Notes: generated from the letters alone by a model not told the origin. Shown: positions 10,828 to 21,714, counted from the stretch's first letter. The stretch: 64,000 nt of DNA from Eragrostis nindensis (GCA_012490785.1 JAAXCT010000565.1:62001-126000); one strand, 5' to 3'. Made by a program: numbers and translations.

Positions 10828-11961
10828 ATGATGCCCAAGGCGAAGCGACGGCGGACAACTGATCCGTCCGCTGGTCCCGCGGCATGCAACGTCGACCTGA
10901 TCAGCCGCCTCCCCGGTGACGTATGCGGCGTCGACCTGATCAGCCGCCTCCCCGACGACGTCCTCCTGCGCGTCCTCGGGCTTCTTCCCGACGCGAGGGA
11001 CGCGGTGCGCACGGACACGCTCTCGCGGCGCTGGCGCGGCCTCTGGGCGCGCGTCCCCGCCCTCCGCTTCTCCTCCTACCCCTGGCAGGAATTCAGGGAG
11101 CCCAGCGACGCCTATCGGTACGTCGCTCTCGTCAATGCGTTTCTTTCCCGCCGCGCCGCCCAGCAGACAGAGCCGGCCACCGCCGCCATCGAGTCGCTCT
11201 CCATCGTATTCGACGCGACTTGTATGCGCGGCTTCGAAGCGGAACGAACCGTGCCGTCGTCCATGGTCAGAGCCGCTACGGGCTGGATTCAGTACGCTGT
11301 CCATCAGGGGGTCAAACGTTTCGTTCTGGATCAGTCCGGGCCTTGGAATAGCGACAACCACTTTTTTATAGAATATTGGCTCGGTCACAAGCACGAAGAC
11401 GACGAGCCTTTGATGGTTCTCGATGACCTTCCTAGCTCGGCAAACCTGGAAACCATGCATTTGAGAATTTCCCGGGCAAGAATCCGGCTGCCTGCCACCG
11501 CGGTGTTCGCCTCGCTCACCGATCTTTCGCTGCAGCACATGAGGATCGAAGCTGGCAGTATCCACCTCCTCGCCCGCTTCCTGTCTTCCAAGTGCTCCCC
11601 GCGCCTCCGGAAACTGCGACTGCGGAATCTGAGTAGGCTGATGGAGCTGCTGATCGAGGCCGACACACTCGTGGAGCTGTCCCTGGAGGAAATGGAAAGC
11701 GGATGTTCTATCGAACTGAGGACTCCTAGCCTTCGGATTCTCCGCATGATGGACTTCTACAGCAACCGCCCTGAGATGCTAAGAATCTCTGCGCCCAGGC
11801 TGGAGGAGCTGACGGTCAAGAAATATGACAGACCTGATCATATTATCGTCGATGGTGAGTTCCCGTTTATGCAGAACCTCACAGTGTACCTGCGCACGCT
11901 TGGAGACTTCGTTGAGGACGACTACAACGATGTCGGCATTCGTCTCACCTCCATGATGTAG
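10828..11961 (+). CDS. F-box/LRR protein truncated before the FBD domain (gene D)
   Basis: A single open frame of 377 aa begins MMPKAKRRR and holds an F-box (VDLISRLPDDVLLRVLGLL, then SRRWRGLWARVPALRF) and the LRR region up to NDVGIRL, where it is closely similar to gene E. Two oddities are visible. The first is a 39-bp in-frame tandem duplication at 10891-10968 that repeats VDLISRLP(G/D)DV at the F-box start. The second is at the 3' end: exon 1 runs straight into the middle of what should be exon 3 (CGTCTC followed by ACCTCCATGATG), giving the tail TSMM and a stop at 11959-11961. Exon 2, both introns and the start of the FBD exon are absent. The F-box could still bind SKP1, so the locus might make an FBD-less receptor, but decay is at least as likely. 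Confidence 0.8.
   Translation: MMPKAKRRRTTDPSAGPAACNVDLISRLPGDVCGVDLISRLPDDVLLRVLGLLPDARDAVRTDTLSRRWRGLWARVPALRFSSYPWQEFREPSDAYRYVALVNAFLSRRAAQQTEPATAAIESLSIVFDATCMRGFEAERTVPSSMVRAATGWIQYAVHQGVKRFVLDQSGPWNSDNHFFIEYWLGHKHEDDEPLMVLDDLPSSANLETMHLRISRARIRLPATAVFASLTDLSLQHMRIEAGSIHLLARFLSSKCSPRLRKLRLRNLSRLMELLIEADTLVELSLEEMESGCSIELRTPSLRILRMMDFYSNRPEMLRISAPRLEELTVKKYDRPDHIIVDGEFPFMQNLTVYLRTLGDFVEDDYNDVGIRLTSMM
10891..10968 (+). repeat. 39-bp tandem duplication inside the gene D F-box
   Basis: Two 39-bp units start at 10891 and 10930. Both read GTCGACCTGATCAGCCGCCT and then diverge slightly. The reading frame is kept and 13 residues are added before the F-box core. Confidence 0.9.
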
Positions 11962-12218
11962 AGTTAAGGGGATTGACAGGAACCGACTGCGATCTTTGGT
12001 TTATGCAGTTATTATTTGCAGGCACCACAAAACTTAAGAAAGTGAATGTCGATTTCGATCCACAGCACATGCAAAAGAATACGAGAGATGCTTTTGAGCT
12101 TATCCCAGGGATTGGCGGTGGGGTATGGACTGCTTGCCGTGACAATTGTTGGTCCTATGAGTGGAAGCCTTGTATGAGTGAAGAGCATATTAGTGAGTGT
12201 GACCAGACAGAGTCATAG
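11962..12218 (+). pseudogene. FBD-domain remnant of gene D
   Basis: Directly after the gene D stop, another frame still encodes the FBD segment (LTGTDCDLWFMQLLFAGTTKL, then GGGVWTACRDNCWSYEWKPC and ECDQTES, stop near 12218). It is nearly identical to the gene E C-terminus. It is out of frame with the F-box/LRR part because of the deletion at about 11947, so it is not expected to be translated. Confidence 0.85.
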
Positions 12219-12249
12219 GTCTGCCTTTTTCTTATGAAAAAAACAACAA

Positions 12250-12525
12250 CAGTTGTCAGTTGCTCTTGGTTCACGTTACGATCGAGGCTGGCGCATTCGT
12301 GAAGCTGTCATTGGAGCACATGAAAAGATGATGTTAATTCAATCTAAAAACTTCGAGCCTCCGGGTTCTTCGCATGTTCGATGGCTACGGCAACCATCCT
12401 AAGATGCTTAGAATTTTGGCCCTGCCTAGAGGAATTAATGTTCCAGAAACATGAGGGACCTGATCAATCATGGTCGATGGTGATTTCCCGCGATTGCGAA
12501 ACCTCACACTATTTCGTGTATAATC
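12250..12525 (+). pseudogene. Degenerate LRR fragment downstream of gene D
   Basis: The sequence resembles part of exon 1 of the family (compare gene C about 8270-8515): EAGAF-KLSLE, SLRVLRMFDGYG, then a VDGDFP-like stretch. It contains stops and indels. A matching fragment follows gene E at 16250-16490, so the fragment predates the D/E duplication. Confidence 0.75.
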
Positions 12526-13223
12526 ACAAATACTTGCATGATCTTCGCTTGAATTTGTGTCATGTGTTACATATTGCTCTATCTATACTATCCAATTTGC
12601 TCGGTGGTGGTGTGGAAGTCCGTGTACAGATATGCTTGTACTGCTCGTCGAAAACATTGAAAAGATATATAAGAAACACAAGATCAAGTACCCTTGATCT
12701 CCCTTCTCAAACTATGTAGCGTTTGGCTTTCAGATGCCATTTTGGACTTCATGTACCCGGCATCGATTGACACTATATTTGTGGACGTAGGGAGTATATC
12801 AGTTCATTTATTTCGCTTTCGTTTCAGCCTTGGCACAGCAGCGAAGAAGACTAAGTGATGGCTTTGGCTGCTAATGTCTGGCGATGTTCTTGAGCTTGTT
12901 TTCTCTGACTTGAACGCAATCTGAACAATTTGTGTTTTCTGGTTGTAATATACTAGTTTTCTTTAGTGAGAACTTCATTTAGAGACTCGTTGTCTGAATG
13001 CATCAACGATTTGTACTTATGTCTAAGTAGAGGATTTATGCCTTTTGCATTATCATGTACCCGTTTAACTTCCGCATTAGTCAAATATTTTTTGCACATT
13101 GTTTGTTATATTTTCCCTTGGGCCAGACGATAAAGTACTTCCATCGTTATCTAATATATGATGTTTAGGACAGTTAGTCTAGTTCAAATTGAACTAGATT
13201 TATTTGTTGCCCTAGTCGTTATA

Positions 13224-13323
13224 CTCCTTCCGATTGGGAACTGTTATGTTAGGATATGGTGAATAGTTCAAAACACATTAACAGTTTTGTCTAGGACGAG
13301 TATATATTTAAGAACGGAGGGAG
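13224..13323. mobile_element. Short Stowaway-like MITE
   Basis: Ends CTCCTTCCG and CGGAGGGAG form the inverted repeat typical of Stowaway/mariner MITEs in grasses. The left side abuts TA; the right side is not a clean TA. Confidence 0.55.
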
Positions 13324-13673
13324 CATGTTCTCTACACCTTGCGAATAGGCTGAAGCTTGGAAACAAACAAACAAAAATTAACAATGTCAAAAATGGAGAT
13401 TCTCTGCTCCGCTGCAAGCTACTTGGCGCAATGGCGCCTATCTTTGAATTCTGACAAAATAATGCGTGGAACTGTTTTCTCAATTTGGTTGAAAGCAAAC
13501 GCAATGGCAAGAGCATGATTCTGCAAGGCCTCAAACATGCCTGGTGCATCTGCACCGTACCTAGTACCTACAGGCTACAGCTTCACTTCAGAGACCAAGA
13601 GAGACGGGCTAGCAGTTGCCAAATTCTGAGGCAAAAGCAAGAGTTTGGGTTTGGCCAACCAGCTCCTGTTCGG

Positions 13674-13711
13674 GTCGCAGTTGCAGTCGCAGTTGCAGTT
13701 GCAGTTGCAGT
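13674..13711. repeat. (GTTGCA)n hexanucleotide repeat
   Basis: About six units of GTTGCA/GTCGCA occur in tandem inside the F' remnant. Nothing comparable is at the matching place downstream of gene F. Confidence 0.85.
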
Positions 13712-13990
13712 TTTTCTGAGAGAGAACACTGTAGCTGCTGAAAGCAGTACTGTAGCCATGTGAGGGAGAAGAAGGAGCAGCCGGCTGGAAAGCCTCCAGC
13801 CGAACAGCCCCATTGTCCGAGCGCTTGATGCCTCCAGCAGAGTATACAATGTTAGCTGTTGTAGTCCTGCCATTCTTCGGAAACAAGCAGAAAACAAGTT
13901 TCAGAGCTAGGTCAATCGGTAAGATGCAATTAAGAAGACTCAGAGCATAATACATTCAGTTCAATGCCGTGAATACAAGCAGGAATGAGT

Positions 13991-14284
13991 GTCAGACATA
14001 AAACGGGCCATAATGCTGCATCAGCGAGGCGAAGAAAATGGGTGAGCTTAGTAAAGGTTGAGCACCCCAAAGTACGTGGCTGTTTCCATCTTTGGACATG
14101 TCGGCGCGGCCCCGTCGTGCTCGTGCGCATGCATGGCTGCGTTTGTGGGCTGGACTCGGTCCCGTTAATTATAAGCAGCTGGGTATATATATATCAACAA
14201 AGGACTCGGTCCCGTACTATCGTTAACCTGTCTAGATTCTATAGGCTGGGAGCCTCGATCTGATCAGCGAGCCGTCGGCCTGCC
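13991..14284 (+). promoter_or_regulatory. Promoter region of gene E
   Basis: It aligns with the region upstream of gene D: GTTGAGCACC and then GTTTCCATCTTTGGACATGT occur in both. It lacks the SINE found in the D promoter. GTATATATATAT at about 14181-14192 could act as a TATA element about 95 bases before the ATG. Confidence 0.5.
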
Positions 14285-16196
14285 ATGATGCCCACGCCCG
14301 AAACGAAGCGATGGCGAACATCTCCGTCCGCTGATCCCGAGGAACGCGGCGCCGACCTGATCAGCCGCCTCCCCGACGACGTCCTCCTGCTCATCCTGAC
14401 GCTGCTTCCCGACGCAAGGGACGCGGCGCGCACGGACGCGCTCTCGCGTCGCTGGCGCGGACTCTGGACGCGCGTCCCGGCCCTCCGCTTCTCCTACCGC
14501 TACCAGCCGAATTTCATGGATCCCATTCCCAATCCCATCGACGCCGACCGGTACGCCGCTCTCGTCGACGCGTTTCTTTCCCGCCGCGCCGCCGCCCAGC
14601 AGACAGAGCCGGCCGCCGCGATCGAGTCCCTCTCCATCGTATTCGACGCGAGCCATATGCGCGGCCCCGAAGTGGAACGAGTCGTGCCGTCGTCCATGGT
14701 CAGAGCCGCCAAGGGCTGGATTCAGTACGCCGTCCAACACGCGGTCAGACGTTTCGTTCTGGACCAGTCCGGGCCTTGGAATGGCAAAGACATCTTTTTT
14801 CATATAAATTCTTTCAACGACGACAAGGCGACCTTGATGGATCTTGATGACCTTCCTAGCTCTGCAAACCTGGAAACCATGCATTTGAGAATAACCCGGG
14901 CACGGATCCGGCTGCCTGCCACCGCGGTGTTCGCGTCGCTCACAGATCTTTCGTTGGAGTCCATTAGGATCGCAGATGGCAGTAGCCATCTCCTTGCCCG
15001 CTTCCTGTCGTCCAAGTGCTGCCCGCGCCTCCTGAGGCTGCGGCTTCAGAATCTGAGGCTGATGGAGCTGCTGATCGAGGCCGACACCCTCGTGGAGTTA
15101 ACGCTGGAGGAATTGGAAAAAGGATGTTCTCTTCAACTGAGGACTCCTAGCCTTCGTATTCTCCGCATGACCTGCCGCGGCAACGGCCGCCCTGAGATGC
15201 TAAGAATCTCTGCGCCGAGGTTGGAGGAGCTGACGTTCGAGAAATACGACGGGCCTGATCATATTATCGTCGATGGTGAGTTGCCGTTTATGGAGAACCT
15301 CACAGTGTACCTGCGCACGCATGGACTCTCCGTTGATGACCACTACAACGATGTCGGCATTCGTCTCCTCCAGTCTTGTACTTCTGTCAGCTGTCTTGAG
15401 CTGCATCTTGACTTCAAGTTCAAGGTATGCATCCAGGTCCAAGGGACATATATATACCCACACCGAAACATTAATTTTCAAGACAGCAACAGGAAATATT
15501 GTCATATGGCTTATAGTTTCTATCGTCCTCTCATTTACTTATCTATTTTGACTTTTGTTTTACTAGATAAATCACCAGGTTGTTGACAAGCTCAGTGGTA
15601 GGATACCCCACCTTCCTCATGTCACATCTTTGATGGTGCGTTTCGTTTCATATGAGATGCATTCCTTTGGATTTGGCTTGGATGAGATCTTGACTCAGTG
15701 TGGCAGTCTCAAACATCTTTGCATACAGTGTTGCGTAAACAAGGTGAGTGGATATCATAGCAAATTCCATCAAATCAGTCAGTACCCTGTTGCAATTTTC
15801 TAACTTGTTCCTTACTAAATCCCATGCATATATCTTCTTTCACAGGCTTACACTGATTCAGAATCGTATTCCTTATGTGATCACCCAAACCACTGGCAAT
15901 CCCGCATGGTTTCTTTAACTCACCTCCAGGATGTTGAGTTATGCGGATTGACAGGAACCGACTGTGATCTTTGGTTTATGCAATTATTATTTGCAAGCAC
16001 CACAAAACTTAAGAAGGTGAAGGTCAGTCTCGATCCACAGTGGACTCAAATTAAGAATATGAGAGATGCTTTTGAGCTTAACCCACTGATTGGCGGTGGG
16101 GTGTTGACTGCTTGCTGTGATAAATGTTGTTTCTATGAGTGGAAGCCTTGTGTGAGTGAAAAGCATATTAGTGAGTGTGACCAGCCAGAGTCATAG
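14285..16196 (+). CDS. F-box/LRR/FBD protein, intact (gene E)
   Basis: There are three exons: 14285-15424, 15567-15743 and 15846-16196. All junctions are GT-AG in phase 0, and the product is 555 aa. Residues about 20-70 are the F-box (ADLISRLPDDVLLLILTLL then SRRWRGLWTRVPALRFS). The LRR-like region follows to about residue 380 (LRILRMTCRGNGRPEMLRIS, PRLEELTFEKYD). Exon 2 carries GRIPHLPHVTSLMV, and exon 3 carries the FBD (VELCGLTGTDCDLWFMQLLF) with a cysteine-rich tail. The C-terminal ECDQPES matches the dead tail of gene D, so D and E are the closest pair in the cluster. Its expected role is substrate recognition in an SCF ubiquitin ligase; the target is not known. The ATG at 14285 is followed by a second one at 14288, and either could be used. 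Confidence 0.92.
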
Positions 16197-16249
16197 GTCT
16201 ACCTTTTTCTTATAAACAAAAAAAAGTTGTAGGTTGCCCTTGGTCACCT

Positions 16250-16490
16250 TACAATCGAGGCTGGCGCACTCATGAAGCTATCATTAGAGTACACGAAAAA
16301 TATGATGTTATCTCGATCTAAGAACTTCAAGCCTTTAGGTTCTTCGCATGTTCGATGGCTACGGCGACCGTTCTAAGATGATGATGTTCCAGAAACACGA
16401 GGGACCTGATCATATATATATATATATCATAGTTGATGATGATTTCCTGCTATTGCGGAACCTCACACTGTTACGTGTATAATCACCAAT
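16250..16490 (+). pseudogene. Degenerate LRR fragment downstream of gene E
   Basis: This is the same fragment as at 12250-12525 (GAGGCTGGCGCACT, then TCGATGGCTACGGCGACC, then GGACCTGATCATAT). It has internal deletions, an (AT)n stretch at about 16411-16427 and no open frame. Confidence 0.75.
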
Positions 16491-16713
16491 GCTTGCATGA
16501 TGTTCGTTTGAATTTGTATCGTCTGTTACATATTTCTCTGTCTATACTATCCAATTTGTACTGTGGTGGTGTGGAAGTCCGTGCACAGAGATGCTCGTAA
16601 TGCTAATCAAAAACATTGAAAAGATATTAAAAAAACACAAGTAACACAGAAGTACCCTTGGTCTCCCTTCTCAAACTATGTAGTATTTGGCTTTCAGATA
16701 CCATTTTGGACTT

Positions 16714-16869
16714 GGGAAAATACTTTGTATGTCATTTGCTTAAACTAAAACCTCTTTTAAGCCATCCCGGCCCACATGTCATTGACACAGCCGGTCTCAC
16801 CTTTCATTAAGACAACTATGGCATATGAGATATTAGAAGTTTTTTAGGTGGCATAGAAGGTAATTCCGC
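16714..16869. mobile_element. 156-bp MITE, Mutator-like
   Basis: The insert is flanked by a perfect 10-bp duplication TTTTGGACTT (16704-16713 and 16870-16879). The paralogous site after gene D (about 12745) reads ATTTTGGACTTCATG with no insert. The ends form an imperfect inverted repeat (GGGAAAATAC at the left, GCGGAATTAC on the reverse strand at the right; about 15 of 21 positions agree). A 9-10 bp duplication with weak inverted ends fits Mutator-type MITEs. Confidence 0.8.
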
Positions 16870-17423
16870 TTTTGGACTTCATGTATCCTGCAGCTTGTGA
16901 TAGGTTTTGGACTAGAACAATACCTAGCTAGACCGCGGTCTTTCTTTTGCTATTTTTTTTTCTAGAATTATCTTACTTTACACATTCGTATTATTGGATA
17001 AGTTTCTATAATTATTTAGGCATTCCTTCTAAATTAGTTGATACGATTTCAACATCACATTTTCATATTAGCCACCGTTGTTGATGTGCGAAAGATTGAC
17101 ATCTTTTTTTGTTGTTGTTTTTAGGTTCATTTCGGTTTTTACTGGTGAGCATCCTATACAAGATTATGTCCTAAAGACAATTGGTCTTTTAGGCTTAAAT
17201 GAAAAATTTCGAACGAAGGCCTAATTTCAAAAGGAAGAACGAGACCAACGGAGAGTAGTGTCTCGGGCCGTTTCGTCTCGCTTTTGCATTTTTGGTGGTT
17301 TACCAAAGTGCCCCCCAAAAATTCCCCGCGGCGCGCTCCAGCTCCACCCCACCACCCCACAGGCTCGAGCACCCCACCACCCCACCGGAGTTTCCACACC
17401 ACCGGAATTTCCACCCCACGCCC

Positions 17424-17431
17424 CATATATG
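17424..17431 (+). promoter_or_regulatory. TATA box of gene F
   Basis: CATATATGAGG lies about 105 bases before the gene F ATG in a CT-rich, GC-skewed leader, a usual distance for a grass core promoter. Confidence 0.5.
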
Positions 17432-17532
17432 AGGCGCCGCACCTGCTCCTCCCAACACAACACAGAGACAAGGAGAGCCCCGGCTATCTTCCCAATTCGA
17501 TCGAGAGAGACCACTCCTCCCAATTCGGCGTG

Positions 17533-20500
17533 ATGGCGAGCTCCGTCGAGCAGCAACCCCTGATGAGAGAGACCCGTTCGGGCGTGAAGGCGAAGAGCTC
17601 CGCGAGGGCGAGCAGGTCGGCCGTCACGGCGGCGAGCTCCGGCGAACGATCCATGGTGTATCATCTGGACGACAGCTGCTCGAGGCTGTTCCGCCGCCGG
17701 CGACTCCTCGCCTTCCTCCGTCGCGACAACCTTCCCGCCACCTTCGACTCGTGAGAATCGATTATTCCTCTCCCTCCGTCTTCTTCTTCTTCTCCAATCT
17801 CGTGGGGTCGATCCCCTTTTCCCCTGTCTAATCAAAGATCAATCGGGCATGCGCTGGTCCATCCAGGCTGACGACGGAGGCGTTCTTCGACGTGCGGTCG
17901 CTGCAGCGCCTGGTGGAGAACGGCCGGTGGAAGCAGGCTAGAGAGTACATCCGCCGCTTCGTGCCGCTCGATGCTCAGATGGGGGTCGAGGGCAGGACGG
18001 TCCTGAGATTCCTCGAATTCCTCAACATCCTCGACGACCTCGCTCGTGGTAACCCGGCGGGCGCCAGGATGGTCGACTACCTCGACAAGCGAATCGACGC
18101 TAACCCTTCCATCATGGACGCCGACCCCCATTACGGCGAGATCCTCCTCACCATCTTCCACATGCACAACCACCCAGAAGAAAGGTCCGTATCTCATCTC
18201 AGTCTCCTTCACCGTCGCTTCTAGCTAGGAACAGTGAGACTAGTGTGCTACCTGTACTATGTTAGTTAGCCTGAGACTCCGCATCTTGTGGTCACGTTCT
18301 TGTTCGTGCTTAGGGACTCCCTCAACTGGCAGCTCGTGAGGCACAGGTCAGCGGAGCATGTCAACGACTTAATCAGGCAGGTTCCGGAGCTCAATCACTT
18401 GCTGCGGCTGCCACGATGCCCAGTCAATCCCCACGGCACTATCTCCTTCGCGTCTGGGTAAGGCCAACCTTGCATCTTCTGTCACACACGACTCAATTTG
18501 TGGCTTACAGCTTTATACTGGTGCCTTGTTGCGTCATCTTGCTAGTTTCGGGAGTCGCCGGAGGCTTCAGAGGAAGAACACAGGAAGGATGCCGGCATCT
18601 CTGCTTGCCCGAAGTTTTGTTCCAAAAAAGAGGTCAGCTTTTATATTGAGCACAAATAATTGACGATGTTCTCACCTGTCATTTTTTTCTTAGTTTGTGA
18701 CACTGGTTCATATGTTTCAAATCCTTGCTTCATTCCTGCAGGCCATCTCCATCTGCATATGGTCCAGGTTTCTTACTTGGAACGTTGTATAACAATTTGG
18801 ATACCTGAATACCTGATTATTCTTTAATATGAGCATATGTTTATTTTGATGGCAGGTTTGTCATGTCAGCCAATGGCCTGGCTGGAGATAATGATTCGTA
18901 AGAAACATTTTCCATGTTGCTGATATTCGTCTTTTTATGTTCATTCATGCATCAGCTGATGTACTTCTTTTTTTTTTTTTTTTTGAGGAGAAATGTACTT
19001 CATATGTTACCAGAATTTAGTTTATGTCGTTTGTTTTTAACTCTTTTTTTCATAGTTTAAGTTAAAGCACATTGTTTTGCCATGCTACTTTGTCAGAAGA
19101 ACAGCCCTGGTCTATGTTTGTTTTGCAATAATTCTTTCTTTAGGAGATTCTATCTATACCAGCCAAATAAAACGCTATGAAGAAAACTGTTTTTTTTTTT
19201 TGGCAACCTTTTCTTTCTCCAATTTATCCAGTTCGATCATTGTTTGAAAAATGGGTGCACCATTTGTTTTTCAATACCTTTTAACTATGAAAAATAACAG
19301 CTGTCGGTGCCCTTGGTTCGCCTTCTAACTGGCAAAATTCTATGTGCAATGCCTAACAAACTTGTCTGGTCTCCAGATGATGCTTTGGTTGCTGGTGAAC
19401 AGAATTCACATGATTATTCTAGTGGTGAAGGTAACATACCATCGATTTATATCGTTCCTTTTGTCGTTTCCACCTCTGGTTTTGTTTATTGCTGCTTCCT
19501 GCTGGATGTACGTTTTAGATAGAAGTCACTGCAATCTACTGATGACAATGCATTGCACTTTCTTGGGACACCTGCATATTACCCTTTGCTGCTTCCTTCA
19601 AATATTAACTGCTGAATTCTCGCAAACTTTATAGATGCTCCAGTTGCGATAAATTCTGGTAAAAAACATGGGATCAGTTCTACTATTGCAGGTAATCAAA
19701 CTCTTGTTTCCAATCAGCATCTAACCTGTCTGCACCGTTTATCCCTGAAGTTTGCCATTGCTGATTAATTAAATATACAGCTAAATTTAGGAGCGATATC
19801 CATCCACTGGTACTTATTGTAGTGATCCTTTGGAGTTTTCTTGGGCAGGCACAAAGCGTATGAGTCAAGAAGACTCTTACTCTGGAAGTGCCAGTGGTGC
19901 AAAACGTCCACGTACAACTGGAGAGATTTGTGAAGTGAGCCAATTATATACTTGCCACTGCTGTTAGTTTACTTTTCACTGACATGTTTCACTATCCAAA
20001 TCAATAGTGATGCAAGGTTCCATTCAGTACCGCACCTCGTATAAAACTGCCATTTTGTTTGGCAACAAGCTTCTTTCATCTACCTTACTCTTGATTGATT
20101 ACTGTATTATATTAGCATTTTTTGTCTGATTGAGTAATAAATGTACAAAAGGCTTTATTGATAAACCATCAATTACACATAGATTGTTTGACACGAGATG
20201 TGGGGGGCTGTTAGTGGTATGGCAAAGGGTTTCAAGTGGTGTGTAGTGAGGCATATTGACACGCATGCTGCACCTTGCTGTCTGGCAGGTAAACTAGAAT
20301 TTGCTAGCTTTTAATAAATGAAAAGCTGCTTATGCAGTCTTAATTGTGGTGAGTAGGGTGAGTGTGTTATGGATCAACTGCAGCACATCAAATTTGAGGA
20401 AGCGAATTTCATAGATGATTACTGCTGCTAACAAAGTAAGATGATGACATTTTTGTTTGTTCCTTGAAAAATGACATTTTATTTTGTTGCTCAGGGGGCA

Positions 20501-20782
20501 GGCTTGATGTTTGAAGTTCCAGATATGAAAAATGTGTGTGCGCCAGAGAAAGAGAAAGTATATGAACAGGCTGTTAAAACTCTCAAAAACTCTTGCGGCA
20601 AGGTAACTTCTAGCCATTCCCCTTTCTCCGTCATGAGATTACTTAAACGTCATTTCCTTGTGGACATCATTAGCTTTTTTAGCTTGTATAAGTTAATTTG
20701 GCTTTTGTTGCAGCCCTGGCACGCGGGAAGTGAAGAAGATCAAGTGATGGATTTGGCTGCTGATGCCTCGCGACGTTCCTGA
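17533..20782 (+). CDS. Multi-exon LisH/CTLH-like protein of unknown function (gene F)
   Basis: I trace eleven exons: 17533-17750, 17867-18184, 18314-18457, 18546-18632, 18742-18767, 18856-18897, 19301-19430, 19635-19691, 19849-19934, 20495-20602 and 20714-20782. Exons 1-3 are the best supported: a Ser/Arg-rich leader, then RRRRLLAFLRRDNLPATF, then SLQRLVENGRWKQAREYI, which together resemble a LisH-CTLH pair, then an RDSLNWQLVRHRS segment shared with the gene at the window end. The C-terminal half is hydrophilic and low complexity (KLVWSPDDALVAGEQNS, SGAKRPRTTGEICE, GAGLMFEVPDM) and ends MDLAADASRRS. My chain enters exon 7 one base out of phase, so either a small exon is wrongly drawn or there is a frameshift near 19340-19365. 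I do not recognise a characterised homologue. A related orphan exon is at 59563-59714 and a related gene at 63255-64000. Confidence 0.7.
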
Positions 20783-21714
20783 GCTTTTACGTTTAATAAT
20801 TACCCAAATAAAGGACATTAGGTTACTTTGTGAGACTTTGCAACCTGGAAAAAAATAGTGTTATCTGCTTATGATGTAGTCTTCTTTAGTGCTTGGGTAT
20901 TTCTTTTGAGGGCCGGTCTCTGAATGTTCAAACAGCATGTGTACTCGTTACGTCAACAAGAGGACCTTTGCCATTTGAGCTTCAATTTTAAATCTACCGC
21001 TTTTGCGAGAACTAATTTTGTGCAGTGTTTGTTTTCCTTTTAACCCTTTGAGCCGCATGGTGAAGTATTCTCGACCTTGTGAACATACTGATAGCTTGGA
21101 AATAAATAAAGATAAAAATCAACAATGCTGACGCTGGCTGGAGATTCTCTGCTCCGCTGCGCACCAAGTTGGCACCTATCTTTGAATTCTAACAAAATGT
21201 ATGTAACAGTTTATTCAATTCGGTTGAAAACAAACACAAGCAATGCCGAGCATGTCTTCTGCACCATGCGCTTGAAGTGGGGATGTGATAGCAGCTGCCA
21301 GATTTCTACTCTGGCACTCTTGTAGTAGGTCAGAAACAAGATTTCGTAACACTTTTGAAGCTTTCAAGCTCCTGCAAAGTATTAAACTTTTCCCAGTTAT
21401 CGTCCTGCCCATGCTTTGGAAACAAGAAGGAAAACGAACTTCAGAAGGAAGGTCAATCGGTATGATGCAAGAAGCTTCAGAGCGAATACATTCATAGTGC
21501 CATGGCAACTAGCAGAAATGAGTTTCGTAGACATTTAACCAATTCAATGCTCTGTCAACAATGAGACAAAGGATTTCAGAATCAGATCAATCAGTAATGT
21601 GTAAGAAGATTCAAGGCCGAATGCATTCAGTACAATATTTTGGCATCAAGTAGAAAATGAGTCTCATAGACATTTAACAACTATAAAGCCCTGTCAACAG
21701 GAAGAGAATATGAT
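20783..21714. other. 3' flank of gene F with decayed 100-130 bp tandem units
   Basis: The first part matches the F' remnant downstream region. From about 21450 to 21714 a unit ending AATGAGT(T/C)T-GTAGACATTTAAC recurs, and the same unit continues after the retrotransposon at 41746-41890. The interval ends with ATGAT, the target-site copy of the insertion. Confidence 0.65.

Larger units (their letters stand above)
12828..13990 (+). pseudogene. Remnant of the 3' end of a gene F copy (F')
   Basis: The start (12828-12893) aligns with the last coding exon of gene F (20714-20782): a CAG acceptor, a TGGCAC motif, then GTGATGG-TTTGGCTGCT and a TTC-TGA end. The reading frame is broken by TAAGTGA. The following kilobase matches the gene F 3' flank (20783 to about 21500), including GGAGATTCTCTGCTCCGCTGC (13395 against 21140) and TAGGTCAATCGGTAAGATGC-like sequence (13905 against 21450). 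All upstream exons of this copy are absent. A short MITE (13224-13323), a hexanucleotide repeat (13674-13711) and other insertions interrupt it. Confidence 0.8.
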
